From Coriobacteriia bacterium (GTDB lineage Bacteria > Actinomycetota > Coriobacteriia > WRKU01 > WQUG01), in assembly GCA_009778715.1 (NCBI GenBank), contig WRFR01000008.1:1-55442 (forward strand): a stretch of 55,442 bases of DNA, read 5' to 3'. This document shows positions 30,690 through 39,575 of this stretch, in pieces (the stretch's first letter is position 1; each line of letters begins with the position of its first letter). The notes beneath the pieces are model-generated. The model ran no database searches. It was given only the letters and a program-made list of their open reading frames with translations, and had not been told where the DNA came from. Both the position numbers and the translations under genes were made by a program.

Positions 30690-33140
30690 ATGCGCGTCTC
30701 ACTTAATTGGTTACATGAACTTCTGCCCGGTCTCCCGCTTCAGAAGTACAGTCTTGCCGAATTCACTTCGCGCCTTGACCTGACCGGTACGGGCGTCGAG
30801 GGCGTCATTTCAAGCGGCCAGGCCTTAGGCGGCGTCATGGTCGGCCAGGTGCTCGTGCGCGACAAGCATCCCAACGCAGACAGCTTGTGGCTGTGCCAGG
30901 TCGATGTCGGCGGCGCCGAGCCGCTCCAGATCGTCTGTGGCGCGCAGAATTTCAAGGCGGGCGACAAGGTCCCTGTGGCCACGGTCGGCGCGACTTTGCC
31001 CGGCGGCGTCACGATCAAGAAGTCGAAGTTGCGCGGCGAGGTCAGCTGCGGCATGAACTGCTCGGCGCGCGAGCTGGGCGTGGGCGAGGACCACGACGGC
31101 ATTCTCATTTTGCCCGAGGATGCTCCTGTGGGCGCGCCCTTCGCGCAGTATTATGGCCTGGCAGATACGATCCTTGACCTGGAGATCACCCCGAATCGCC
31201 CCGATTGTCTGTCGATGCGCGGCATTGCGCGCGAGTTCGGCGCAATCTTTGAGACCGAACCAGCGCCGCTGCCCCAGCCTGAGCTCCACGAGAGCGGCGC
31301 TCCTGTCGCGCAAGCGGCCACCGTGACCATCGATGAGCCCGAACTCTGCCCGCGCTATACTGCGCGCGTCATTCGCAACGTCAAGATCGGCCCGTCACCG
31401 GCCTGGCTGGCCGCGCGCGTTGAGGCGGCGGGCGCCCGCAGCATCGACAACGTAGTCGATATCACAAACCTCGTCATGTTCGAAACCGGCCAGCCGCTGC
31501 ACGCCTTTGATCTCGATACGATCACGCGCGACAACGAAGGCCGCGCCGCGGTCATCATCCGGCGCGCCCACGATGGCGAGCACGTAACGACCCTTGACGG
31601 CCAGGACCGTGCGCTCATCACGAGTAATCTGCTGATTACTGACCCCGCGGGCCCGATCACCCTGGCAGGTGTCATGGGCGCCGAGCATACTGAGATCACC
31701 GAGGCAACCACGAACATCTTTTTAGAGGCGGCGGTCTTCGACCCGGAGACAACGAGCCGCACCTCGCGCCGGCTTGGTCTGCTTTCGGAGGCCTCGATGC
31801 GCTACGAGCGCGGCGTCGACCGCTGCTATACGCCGGCAGCGCTTGATCGCGCGGCAGCGCTTATGGCAGAGATCGCTGGTGGCGAGGTCGCGCCGGGCAT
31901 CATCGACGTGTACCCGGGACCCTACGTTGCGCCGCGGCTCACACTGCGCCACGAGCGCCTGACCACGCTGGTAGGCGAAGAGATCCCCTTCGACTTCTGT
32001 GTTGAGAGCCTGGGCCGCCTGGGGCTTCAGCCCGAGCCTGACCCTGCCACAAGGACCATCGCCGTGGCCATCCCGGCCTTTCGCCCCGATCTGGAGCGCG
32101 AGGTGGACCTTATCGAGGAAGTCCTGCGCCTCTGGGGCATGGAGCGCATCACAGCCACCCTGCCGGGCGCCCAGGCCCACGCGGGCGGGCTCACCCGTAA
32201 TCAGGAACTCGAGCGCCGCATTGGTGAAATCCTGCGGGCGAGCGGCTGCAATGAGACGATGACGGTGCCTTTTGGTGACCCCGCTGATTATGCGGCCTTC
32301 AGTCGCGAGGCCAGCACAGAAGCTCCCTTCGTTGAGCTCCATAACCCGATGTCATCCGAGCAGTCCATTCTGCGCGAGTCCCTGCTCCCGAACCTGCTGC
32401 ACAGCGTCGCGCACAATTTAGCGCATGGCGTCAGCAACGTCCAGCTCTACGAGATCGGCTCGGTGTTTCGCACAGCGCCGGGGCGCAAGCTCCCGCGTGA
32501 GCAAAAGCGCGGTTGCGTGGTCCTGACGGGCGCCTGGCATGACGCGCGCTGGAATGATCCGGCGGTTCCGCTCGATTTCTTTGATGCGAAGGGCATTTAC
32601 GAAAACCTCATCGCGGCGCTCCATATCGAGCGCGCGCAGTTTAAGCCGCCCGCCACAGATGACGCCTATCCGTGGCTTCAGCCGGGCCGGGCCGCAGAGA
32701 TCCGCCTCGGCGGCAATGTGGTCGGCGTGATTGGTGAGCTGCATCCCAGTCTACTCGAGCGCTTCGAGATCGCGACTCCAACAACGATCTTTGACTTCGA
32801 ACTCGACAAGTTCATCAAGGCCGCACATGACCAGCTGGTCCTCACCGCCCCCTCGCGCTACCCGTCCATAATGTTTGACCTGGCGCTTATTGTGGATGCT
32901 TCCACCACCGCTGAATCGCTGACCCAGCGCATCACCTCGCTGGGCAAGAAGACTCCACTGGCTTCGGTGGAACTCTTCGACGTCTACACCGGCAAGGGCA
33001 TCGATCCCGGCAGTAAATCGCTTGCGTTCCACCTGCTCTACGCTGACCCGGAGCGCACGCTTTCAACTGAGGAAGTCGAGGCGCAGCACTCCCGGCTGGT
33101 GCAGACGTTGCTTACTCAGACTGGCGCGCGCTTGCGTTAG
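30690..33140 (+). CDS. pheT: Phenylalanine-tRNA ligase beta subunit
   Basis: The 816-residue beta subunit begins MRVSLNWLHELLPGLPL and has the tRNA-binding OB fold (about 45-155, VCGAQNFKAGDKVPVA), the B3/B4 editing domain (RSIDNVVDITNLVMFETGQP), B5, the catalytic-like core, and the C-terminal ferredoxin-fold anticodon-binding domain (PSRYPSIMFDLALIV, ELFDVYTGKGIDPGSKSLAF). The editing domain removes mischarged Tyr. Length is normal. It ends the pheST operon. Confidence 0.97.
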   Translation: MRVSLNWLHELLPGLPLQKYSLAEFTSRLDLTGTGVEGVISSGQALGGVMVGQVLVRDKHPNADSLWLCQVDVGGAEPLQIVCGAQNFKAGDKVPVATVGATLPGGVTIKKSKLRGEVSCGMNCSARELGVGEDHDGILILPEDAPVGAPFAQYYGLADTILDLEITPNRPDCLSMRGIAREFGAIFETEPAPLPQPELHESGAPVAQAATVTIDEPELCPRYTARVIRNVKIGPSPAWLAARVEAAGARSIDNVVDITNLVMFETGQPLHAFDLDTITRDNEGRAAVIIRRAHDGEHVTTLDGQDRALITSNLLITDPAGPITLAGVMGAEHTEITEATTNIFLEAAVFDPETTSRTSRRLGLLSEASMRYERGVDRCYTPAALDRAAALMAEIAGGEVAPGIIDVYPGPYVAPRLTLRHERLTTLVGEEIPFDFCVESLGRLGLQPEPDPATRTIAVAIPAFRPDLEREVDLIEEVLRLWGMERITATLPGAQAHAGGLTRNQELERRIGEILRASGCNETMTVPFGDPADYAAFSREASTEAPFVELHNPMSSEQSILRESLLPNLLHSVAHNLAHGVSNVQLYEIGSVFRTAPGRKLPREQKRGCVVLTGAWHDARWNDPAVPLDFFDAKGIYENLIAALHIERAQFKPPATDDAYPWLQPGRAAEIRLGGNVVGVIGELHPSLLERFEIATPTTIFDFELDKFIKAAHDQLVLTAPSRYPSIMFDLALIVDASTTAESLTQRITSLGKKTPLASVELFDVYTGKGIDPGSKSLAFHLLYADPERTLSTEEVEAQHSRLVQTLLTQTGARLR

Positions 33141-33201
33141 GCGATGCTGGTCGCCAGAAGGAACCGTCGGTCTGAAAAAAACGCATAATTTAGGTAATTT
33201 T

Positions 33202-33230
33202 TTGTATAGCATAGGCTTCATTCATATAAA
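33202..33230 (+). promoter_or_regulatory. Promoter of the arginine deiminase operon
   Basis: TTGTAT (33202-33207), 17 bp, TATAAA (33225-33230) lie in an AT-rich stretch about 105 bp before arcA. The leader that follows is AT-rich and could hold regulator sites such as an ARG box, but I cannot assign one. Confidence 0.6.
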
Positions 33231-33335
33231 GATAGCGGTATCATAATAGTATATTGTTCTACTTCTTTGGAGAGGCAAAACCTGCGCGGGAAGAGTTTTG
33301 GAATGATGACCCGTGCGCAAGTTAGGGAGGTCGAT

Positions 33336-34580
33336 ATGGATCAACCGATTCATGTATATTCAGAGATCGGAAAGCTCAAGACGGTGCTCCTTAAGCGTCC
33401 AGGGCGCGAGATCGAGAAGCTCACGCCTGATTATCTCGAGCGCCTGCTCTTCGACGATATCCCCTTTCTCCCGGTAGCTCAGAAAGAACATGATGGCTTT
33501 GCTGAGATACTGCGAGGCCAGGGCGTCGAGGTACTCTATCTTGAGAATCTTGCCGCAGAAGCGCTTGATGCTGAAGATGGGCTGCGCGAACAATTCGTCG
33601 ATGATATCCTGCGCGAATCCAACATGACGGTCGGTGGCTACGAGGATTTCGTGCGCGAGTATCTGCTTTCGCAGGACTCTCACGCGCTGGTTGACACGAT
33701 CATGACCGGCCTGCGCAAGTCCGATGCTGGGGGCAGCGGCAACCAAGGCCTGCAGGACCTCATGGAGCGCCGCTATCCGTTCTATCTGGATCCGATGCCC
33801 AACCTCTACTTCACGCGTGATCCTGCCGCAAGCATCGCGAATGGCATGACTATCAACCGTATGACCATGGTGGCGCGCCGTCGTGAGTCGCTCTTCATGC
33901 GCTACGTGCTCAAACATCACCCGCGCTTTGCGCCTCATGACGTGCCGATCTGGCTTGACCGTGACCAGCACTACAACATCGAGGGTGGTGATGAGCTGGT
34001 CCTGTCGCGTGAGACCATCGCGGTCGGCGTCAGCCAGCGTACCTCGGCGCCTGCGATCGAGAATCTTGCGCGCAATCTATTTGCGCGCCAGGACATCGTC
34101 AAGCGAGTCCTTGCGCTCGAGATCCCGGAGTCGCGCGCGTTCATGCACCTTGATACGGTGTTTACGATGGTCAACTACAACCAGTTCACGGTTTATCCTG
34201 CCATCCTTACCAGCGATGGCCAGATGAACGTCTTTGTCATCGAAGCCGACGAGAGTTCGCCGCGCGGCCTGTCGTTTACCCATACGACCGACCTTGAGGG
34301 CACGTTGAAGAAATACTTGCGCCAGGATGAGCTCGACTTGATCCCCTGTGGCGGCGGCGACCCAGTGGTCGCAGCGCGCGAGCAGTGGAACGATGGCAGT
34401 AACACGCTGGCTGTGGCGCCGGGCGTGGTGGTCACTTACGATCGCAATGTTGTGAGCAATGAGGTGCTACGCCAGCATGGCATGACCGTTTTAGAGCTTA
34501 CGGGATCTGAGATTAGCCGAGGTCGCGGGGGTCCGCGTTGTATGAGTCAACCTATTGTCCGCGAAGATATTGAGTTATAG
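33336..34580 (+). CDS. arcA: Arginine deiminase
   Basis: The enzyme hydrolyses arginine to citrulline and ammonia, the first step of the ATP-yielding arginine deiminase pathway. The 414-residue protein has [48 protein letters not shown], the HLDTVFTMV histidine and the nucleophilic cysteine near the C-terminus in [14 protein letters not shown] 33336 follows AGGGAGG; the upstream in-frame start at 33267 lacks a site and extends beyond the family N-terminus. It is the first gene of arcA-arcB-arcD. Confidence 0.97.
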   Translation: MDQPIHVYSEIGKLKTVLLKRPGREIEKLTPDYLERLLFDDIPFLPVAQKEHDGFAEILRGQGVEVLYLENLAAEALDAEDGLREQFVDDILRESNMTVGGYEDFVREYLLSQDSHALVDTIMTGLRKSDAGGSGNQGLQDLMERRYPFYLDPMPNLYFTRDPAASIANGMTINRMTMVARRRESLFMRYVLKHHPRFAPHDVPIWLDRDQHYNIEGGDELVLSRETIAVGVSQRTSAPAIENLARNLFARQDIVKRVLALEIPESRAFMHLDTVFTMVNYNQFTVYPAILTSDGQMNVFVIEADESSPRGLSFTHTTDLEGTLKKYLRQDELDLIPCGGGDPVVAAREQWNDGSNTLAVAPGVVVTYDRNVVSNEVLRQHGMTVLELTGSEISRGRGGPRCMSQPIVREDIEL

Positions 34581-34594
34581 GAGAGGGGCCTATC

Positions 34595-35602
34595 ATGGCA
34601 GATCCAAGGAAAGATTTCAAAGGACGGAGCTTCCTTAAGGAGATCGATTTCACTAAAGATGAGTTTGTTACCCTGATCGACTTTGCAGCCGAGCTGAAAG
34701 CCGCCAAGAAGGCAGGTCAGCCGCATCGCTACTGCGAGGGCAAGAATATCGCCCTGCTCTTTGAAAAGAGTTCGACTCGCACGCGCTGTGCTTTCACGGT
34801 TGCCTCGATCGATCTGGGCATGCATCCGGAGTATCTGGGCGCTGGCGACATTCAGCTGGGCAAGAAGGAGACCACCGAAGACACCGCTAAGGTTTTGGGC
34901 CGCATGTTTGACGCGATCGAGTTCCGTGGTTTCTCGCAGGACGACGTCGAAGCGCTCGCGAAATTCTCCGGTGTGCCCGTCTATAACGGCCTGACGGACA
35001 AGTGGCATCCCACGCAGATGCTTGCTGACTTTCTGACGATCAAGGAGTGCCTGGGCAAACTGGACGGTGCCACGCTCACCTTCATGGGCGATACGCGCTC
35101 CAACATGGCGCACTCGCTGCTGGTCGCGGGCCTCAAAGTTGGCCTGAATGTGCACCTGTGCGGACCCAAGGAGCTCCATCCGGCGGCAGATATCGTCGAG
35201 CTGGCGGAAGCGTCAGCAGCCGAAGGCGGCGGGAAGTTCCTGATCACCGACGACGTGGCTGAGGCAGTACCGGGCAGCGACGTCATCTATACCGACGTCT
35301 GGGTCTCGATGGGCGAGGAGGACAAGTTTGCCGAGCGCATCGCGCTGCTCACGCCGTATCGCGTGACGAAAGATGTCATGGACGCGACCGGCAAGCCTGA
35401 CGCGATCTTCTTACACTGCCTGCCGGCGTTCCACGACACGAACACGGTCTATGGGCGCCAGATCAAGGAACAGTTCGACATTGACTGCATGGAAGTGACC
35501 GATGAGGTCTTCCGCAGCCCTGCTGCTCACGTCTTTGAAGAAGCAGAGAACCGCATGCACACCATCAAGGCGGTTATTGCCGCTACTCTCGGTGAGTTCT
35601 AG
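34595..35602 (+). CDS. arcB: Ornithine carbamoyltransferase (catabolic)
   Basis: In this operon the enzyme splits citrulline with phosphate into ornithine and carbamoyl phosphate. The 335-residue protein shows the carbamoyl-phosphate site SSTRTRCAF, the [11 protein letters not shown] loop, [13 protein letters not shown], the DVWVSMGE ornithine site and HCLPAFHD with the catalytic cysteine. It follows arcA by 14 bp with an AGGAGAGGGG site. A catabolic role is inferred from context; sequence alone cannot exclude anabolic use feeding argG. Confidence 0.96.
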   Translation: MADPRKDFKGRSFLKEIDFTKDEFVTLIDFAAELKAAKKAGQPHRYCEGKNIALLFEKSSTRTRCAFTVASIDLGMHPEYLGAGDIQLGKKETTEDTAKVLGRMFDAIEFRGFSQDDVEALAKFSGVPVYNGLTDKWHPTQMLADFLTIKECLGKLDGATLTFMGDTRSNMAHSLLVAGLKVGLNVHLCGPKELHPAADIVELAEASAAEGGGKFLITDDVAEAVPGSDVIYTDVWVSMGEEDKFAERIALLTPYRVTKDVMDATGKPDAIFLHCLPAFHDTNTVYGRQIKEQFDIDCMEVTDEVFRSPAAHVFEEAENRMHTIKAVIAATLGEF

Positions 35603-35688
35603 GATAGGATGACAGAGGCAAGTTGAGCCTCTAGATAATCACGACGGGCGCCTTGAACAGCGCTTAATTAGGCGGAAAAGGAGGCAAA

Positions 35689-37170
35689 ATGTCTGACAAT
35701 TCAAAGAAAGTGCTTGGCCTCGGCGGATTGGTTGCACTGGTAGTCGGGGCGATGATCGGTACGGGTGTATTCGACCTGCCAAAAAACATGGCCGAAGGCG
35801 CCGGCGGTCTGGCAATCATCATCGCGTGGGTCATCACAGCTATCGGTATGGTCGCGTTGGGTTATTCGTTCGTCAACTTGTCTAATCGCAGGCCTGAACT
35901 CGACGGTGGTGTGTTCAGTTATGCGCGCGCTGGTTTCGGTGAATTCTGGGGCTTTAGTAATGCCTGGGCCTATTGGCTGAGCGCGCTGCTTGGCAATGTT
36001 ACTTATGCGGTTGCCCTCTTGTCGGCGATCAATTATTTCATGCCGAAGAACATCCAATTATTCCATGGTGCCGGCCCTACCATCCTTGGCATCATCGTCG
36101 TCTCAGCGGTGCTCTGGTTGGTGCACATCTTAATACTCGGAGGCGTTAAAAGCGCAACGATGGTCAATGTTGTGGTGACGATCGCTAAGGCTATACCGCT
36201 CATCTTGTTTGCGATCTGCGTAGTTATTTTCTTCCATTTCGATCAGTTCTCAGCAAATTTCCTTGGAGGACTCAAGACTATCTCTTGGGCAGTAGACGTA
36301 GGAAAGGTGCCTTCGATCTTAAACCAGGTGAAGTCGACCATGATGGCGACAGTCTGGTCATTTATTGGGATTGAGGGGGCGGTACTGTTCAGTTCGCGCG
36401 CTCGCAACAAGAAAGATGTCGGGAAGGCGACCATCATAGGCTTGCTCTCGGTGGTTTTCTTGTATGTAATCTTCACGATCGGTTCGCTGGGCGTCATGTC
36501 GCAGGCCGATATCGGGGCGATTCAATCGTTTCCGGCTACCGCGGTGATTCTTGAGCATATGGTCGGTTCCTGGGGCGCTGCAATCATTAATGTAGGCGTT
36601 ATCATCTCGATCGCTGGCGCCTGGTTGGCTTGGACGCTTTTTGGTGCGGAGACCCCCTATCTGGCTGCGCAGCAGGGGCTGTTCCCGGCGGCGTTTGGCA
36701 AGACGAACAAACGGGACACGCCCGTTCTTTCGCTGGTTGTGTCAAACGTCATCGTGCAGGTATTCCTCGTCCTGATCTATTTCGCGATGGATGCCTACAA
36801 ATTTGGCTATACGATGTGCTCGTCGGCCATCCTGCTCCCGTATGCATTCAGTGCGTTTTATCAAGTGAAGTATATGTGGCAGAACAAGGAGATACCTAAA
36901 GGACGCGTGGTGCAGATCATCATCGGTGTTGTCGCGAGTGTCTATGCGCTTTGGTTGTTCTACGGGGCAGGTTTAGCCTACATGGCATTTACCTGCCTGC
37001 TATTCATCCCCGGGGTCGTTATATTCATCTACGACCGGATAAAGCAGGGCAATAAGATCATCATGAAAGCCTATGAATGGGTCTTTGCTGTTGCCCTTTG
37101 TGCATTAGGCGTTTATGGATTGGTGGCAGTGTTGACTAATGCAAGTCTGGGACTCTTTAGCGGGTTCTAA
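35689..37170 (+). CDS. arcD: Arginine/ornithine antiporter
   Basis: The 493-residue protein has about 12-13 membrane helices and the APC superfamily opening GLGGLVALVVGAMIGTGVFDLP followed by NMAEGAGGLAI. Together with arcAB it fits the ArcD-type exchanger, which brings in arginine and exports ornithine at no net energy cost. It follows arcB by 86 bp with AAAAGGAGG. A strong terminator follows, so the unit ends without an arcC (carbamate kinase) gene. Confidence 0.92.
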   Translation: MSDNSKKVLGLGGLVALVVGAMIGTGVFDLPKNMAEGAGGLAIIIAWVITAIGMVALGYSFVNLSNRRPELDGGVFSYARAGFGEFWGFSNAWAYWLSALLGNVTYAVALLSAINYFMPKNIQLFHGAGPTILGIIVVSAVLWLVHILILGGVKSATMVNVVVTIAKAIPLILFAICVVIFFHFDQFSANFLGGLKTISWAVDVGKVPSILNQVKSTMMATVWSFIGIEGAVLFSSRARNKKDVGKATIIGLLSVVFLYVIFTIGSLGVMSQADIGAIQSFPATAVILEHMVGSWGAAIINVGVIISIAGAWLAWTLFGAETPYLAAQQGLFPAAFGKTNKRDTPVLSLVVSNVIVQVFLVLIYFAMDAYKFGYTMCSSAILLPYAFSAFYQVKYMWQNKEIPKGRVVQIIIGVVASVYALWLFYGAGLAYMAFTCLLFIPGVVIFIYDRIKQGNKIIMKAYEWVFAVALCALGVYGLVAVLTNASLGLFSGF

Positions 37171-37197
37171 CTGACAACAGATTTGTATATTAAGCTT

Positions 37198-37240
37198 AAT
37201 AGAGGAACTCGTGTGCGCGACGAGTTCCTCTATTGGCTTT
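37198..37240 (+). terminator. Intrinsic terminator of the arc operon
   Basis: A perfect 14-bp stem, AATAGAGGAACTCG (37198-37211) and CGAGTTCCTCTATT (37221-37234), is followed by GGCTTT, 27 bp after the arcD stop. Confidence 0.85.
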
Positions 37241-37265
37241 GAGTGAGGCAGAATACCCGATACGC

Positions 37266-37271
37266 TATAAT
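37266..37271 (+). promoter_or_regulatory. -10 box of the ATP-grasp cassette
   Basis: A perfect TATAAT lies 7 nt before an ATG at 37278, giving a leaderless transcript start there. No clear -35 is seen at 16-18 bp. Confidence 0.45.
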
Positions 37272-37277
37272 CAACTT

Positions 37278-37400
37278 ATGGCAGCTGACAGGAGCAAAGG
37301 TGGTCAGAATAGTTTACGAGAAATGTCGCAGTTCCATTCGCGGATAGCTATTCAACGGGTGATTAGTATCCGCCATATCGAACGGAGAAGAGTATGTTGA
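37278..37400 (+). CDS. Possible 40-codon leaderless upstream ORF
   Basis: The frame begins at the expected transcription start and runs 40 codons, rich in Arg, Ser and Ile, to a TGA that overlaps the ATG of the next gene (37394). It has no recognisable family. Its position suggests a translation-coupling leader for the ATP-grasp cassette rather than a functional protein. Evidence is position only. Confidence 0.25.
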   Translation: MAADRSKGGQNSLREMSQFHSRIAIQRVISIRHIERRRVC

Positions 37401-37828
37401 GTGCAATACTTGCTTCCTTGGCTATTTTTATTTCTGTTGCTTCGTTTATAGTGTCGACACTCATGTATCGCTCTGAAATAAAAAATGAAAACTATGCCGA
37501 TTCAAATCAATGGTTCATGGAATTTGATCGCATAATGATTGAATATCCTATGGCCCGGCCATACATGTATGACAAAAAAGAGCTTGAACCTGGTTTGTCA
37601 CAAGAAGAAAGGGACCGAATCACTGGCATTGCTGAGTTGATGCTTGATACAGCAGAGTGGATTGCTGATCGGAAGCATGGCCTGACACAAGAAGATGAAT
37701 TGGCACAACGAAAGTTTATTGTTGACAGTCTTTGTAACAGCCCGGTTGCACTTGAGCATATTAGTAATAATCCGGATTGGCATCCGCATATTGCGCAGAT
37801 AGCACGTGACGGAAAGTTATTAGAATAA
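37394..37828 (+). CDS. Small membrane-anchored protein of the ATP-grasp cassette
   Basis: I do not recognise a named family. The 144 residues consist of one N-terminal membrane helix (about 4-24) and a helical cytoplasmic domain with EFDRIMIEYPMARPYMYDKK, an acidic and Trp-containing centre (LDTAEWIADRKHG) and NNPDWHPHIAQIARDG near the end. This pattern of a membrane helix followed by a helical domain with arginine-tyrosine and Trp positions occurs in many uncharacterised bacterial proteins. The start has GGAGAAGAG upstream, and the stop overlaps the next ATG by one base. Codon use is AT-rich compared with the flanking operons. Confidence 0.7.
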   Translation: MLSAILASLAIFISVASFIVSTLMYRSEIKNENYADSNQWFMEFDRIMIEYPMARPYMYDKKELEPGLSQEERDRITGIAELMLDTAEWIADRKHGLTQEDELAQRKFIVDSLCNSPVALEHISNNPDWHPHIAQIARDGKLLE

Positions 37829-38409
37829 TGTTTAACATGCAGTATCTTACTATTTTAGGCTTTATTGTTCAGATGGTATCTGCAGTCATTTATTGCCGAG
37901 CAATTATTGCTGGATCGGTCACTCCTGATCGCGTTTCGTGGCTCTTATGGGCAACGATTCCGTTCGTTGCTGCAACTATTGCCTTGCGGGACGGTGCAAG
38001 ATGGTCTGTTCTGCCCATCTTTGCTGCTGGTTTGGCACCTGCGATTGTTCTCATTTTTGCGATCAATCGGCGTAGCGGTGCTTGGCATCCCGCTTTTTTT
38101 TCGATGGCTTGTCTTTGTGTTTCGCTCATTGCGCTTTTTGTCGAGCTTATTGGGTTTGGTTTTATCGCGACAATTGCCGTCCTTATTGCTGAGTTTGCTG
38201 CTACTTTACCGACGATTCGTAAATCATGGCGCTATCCACGAACCGAATCGAGTCTTGCATATGTATTAAGCGCGATAAGTGCCTCTACGGCTTTGCTCGC
38301 TATCAGAGTGTGGAATGTTCAACAGGCGGCTTTTCCCATGCTTGTTGTTATTCTGATGCTTGTTATTGTTTCTATTCTTATTTTTCGAAGAAAGGAGAGT
38401 GTGGAATGA
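37828..38409 (+). CDS. Multi-span membrane protein with PQ-loop-like repeats
   Basis: The 193-residue protein has six or seven membrane helices. Two similar segments, VIYCRAIIAGSVTPDRVSWL near 20 and AEFAATLPTIRKSWRYPRTE near 128, each place a proline, a basic residue and Ser-Trp at the end of a helix, resembling the duplicated PQ-loop/SemiSWEET architecture. That would make it a small-molecule transporter, possibly the exporter or importer for the product of the neighbouring ligase. The assignment rests on motif shape only. It overlaps both neighbours by 1-4 bases. Confidence 0.65.
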   Translation: MFNMQYLTILGFIVQMVSAVIYCRAIIAGSVTPDRVSWLLWATIPFVAATIALRDGARWSVLPIFAAGLAPAIVLIFAINRRSGAWHPAFFSMACLCVSLIALFVELIGFGFIATIAVLIAEFAATLPTIRKSWRYPRTESSLAYVLSAISASTALLAIRVWNVQQAAFPMLVVILMLVIVSILIFRRKESVE

Positions 38410-39338
38410 GCGACGACCCAAAAATTGGCCTCATTGTCACTGATGTGGATGGTTATAGTAATGGCTTGGACCGTGATATTGACAGGCTTACCGAGGCTTT
38501 ATTGAAGAGCGGCTTGTCTGTATCGCGGTTGGTTTGGCATGACCAGACGATTTCATGGGATTCTTATGACTTGGTCATTTTTAAATCGCCCTGGGATTAT
38601 CCGGCACATTATGCAGAATTTATGACCTGGCTTACGAAGACTGAACAACAAGTCCGAATGCTCAATTCGCCCGATTTGGTTCGTTGGAATATCGATAAAA
38701 CCTATTTAAAAGAGCTTGTGCTGTCAGGCGTACCCTGCCTAGATTTCTCGCTTTGTCGGAGCGTAGAGGATGCTAGTAGAGCTGTTGAAGAATTGGGTCC
38801 TACTGTTGAGCATGTGGTTATTAAGCCAACTGTCTCTGCAGGATCACGGGATACCGCACTTTTCTGTCGGGATGATCCTCAACTTTTACAATTAGTGCGC
38901 AGCATTCTTCGTGAGAATAAAACTGTAATGGTCATGCCTGAAGCAAAGAACGTCACTTCCTCTGGTGAAAACGCTTTGTATTATTTCAATGGTCAGTATT
39001 CTTACAGTTTTCATAAAGGCCCAGTGCTTTTGCCGAATGGAGAATATGTTGGAGGTACTTACACGGAGGATATTTCGCGAGGTTATCCTTCCGAAGCTGA
39101 GGTAGAGTTGGGTACGTTAGCCATCAGATCTTTGGAAAATATTGCTTGTAAGCATGGCTTTGCCGATGACGCTCATCTTCCTTTATATGCAAGAGCAGAT
39201 GTAGCAATCGATAATGATAATAGTCCGAAATTAATTGAACTTGAATTATTCGAACCTTCTTTATTCGCAGATGTTGTTCCAGAATCTGTTGATGATTACA
39301 CAAAGGCAGTTTGGCGGAGGCTGGATGCTTCGTCCTAA
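38406..39338 (+). CDS. ATP-grasp ligase, DcsG/RimK-like
   Basis: The 310-residue protein matches the ATP-grasp branch that includes the cycloserine-forming enzyme DcsG: DLVIFKSPWDYPAHYAEF, RMLNSPDLVRWNIDKTYLKE, the nucleotide lysine in HVVIKPTVSAGSRDT, VMPEAKNV, and the metal-binding carboxylates in PKLIELELFEPSLF. Such enzymes activate a carboxylate with ATP and join or cyclise it with an amine. The substrate cannot be read from sequence. The gene overlaps the PQ-loop gene (ATGA) and is followed by a strong terminator, so the three genes form one unit. Its AT-rich codons, including frequent TTA, suggest acquisition from outside. Confidence 0.82.
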   Translation: MSDDPKIGLIVTDVDGYSNGLDRDIDRLTEALLKSGLSVSRLVWHDQTISWDSYDLVIFKSPWDYPAHYAEFMTWLTKTEQQVRMLNSPDLVRWNIDKTYLKELVLSGVPCLDFSLCRSVEDASRAVEELGPTVEHVVIKPTVSAGSRDTALFCRDDPQLLQLVRSILRENKTVMVMPEAKNVTSSGENALYYFNGQYSYSFHKGPVLLPNGEYVGGTYTEDISRGYPSEAEVELGTLAIRSLENIACKHGFADDAHLPLYARADVAIDNDNSPKLIELELFEPSLFADVVPESVDDYTKAVWRRLDASS

Positions 39339-39375
39339 TTATTAATCATTGGTACTTGGATTTGTTATGTTTATC

Positions 39376-39406
39376 ACAGGCGGCCTCTTCGGAGGCCGCC
39401 TGTTTT
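39376..39406 (+). terminator. UUCG-capped terminator after the ATP-grasp cassette
   Basis: ACAGGCGGCCTC (39376-39387), loop TTCG, GAGGCCGCCTGT (39392-39403), then TTT. A textbook stable intrinsic terminator that isolates the cassette from the iteron array. Confidence 0.92.
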
Positions 39407-39443
39407 CATGAACGAATTCTGAAGTTTCGAAAACAAAACCAAG

Positions 39444-39548
39444 TTATGAAAGAGAATCAAAATAATGAAAGTTGAACCATTATAATGAAACAAAAATAGA
39501 ATAATGAAAGTAATGATAGAATAATGAAAGCAACAGCAGGATAATAAA
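39444..39548 (+). repeat. Iteron-like ATAATGAAA array with a 20-bp period
   Basis: Copies of ATAATGAAA(G) start at 39462, 39482, 39501 and 39521, with degenerate copies at 39444 (TTATGAAAG) and 39541 (ATAATAAA). Spacings are 18, 20, 19, 20 and 20 bp, two turns of the helix, so all face one side of the DNA. The tract is AT-rich, begins about 40 bp after a terminator and ends 27 bp before an AAA ATPase gene. Arrays of this kind serve as binding sites of replication initiators or autoregulators. Confidence 0.85.
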
Positions 39549-39575
39549 CCGATCAACCCAGAAAGGGAACGAGAG

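Noticed and set aside
33267..33335. Arginine deiminase start 23 codons upstream
   Set aside because: No ribosome binding site and no homology; AGGGAGG directly precedes ATG 33336.
39444..39548. CRISPR array
   Set aside because: Repeats are only 9-10 bp with 10-11 bp between them, far too short for CRISPR, and no cas genes are present.
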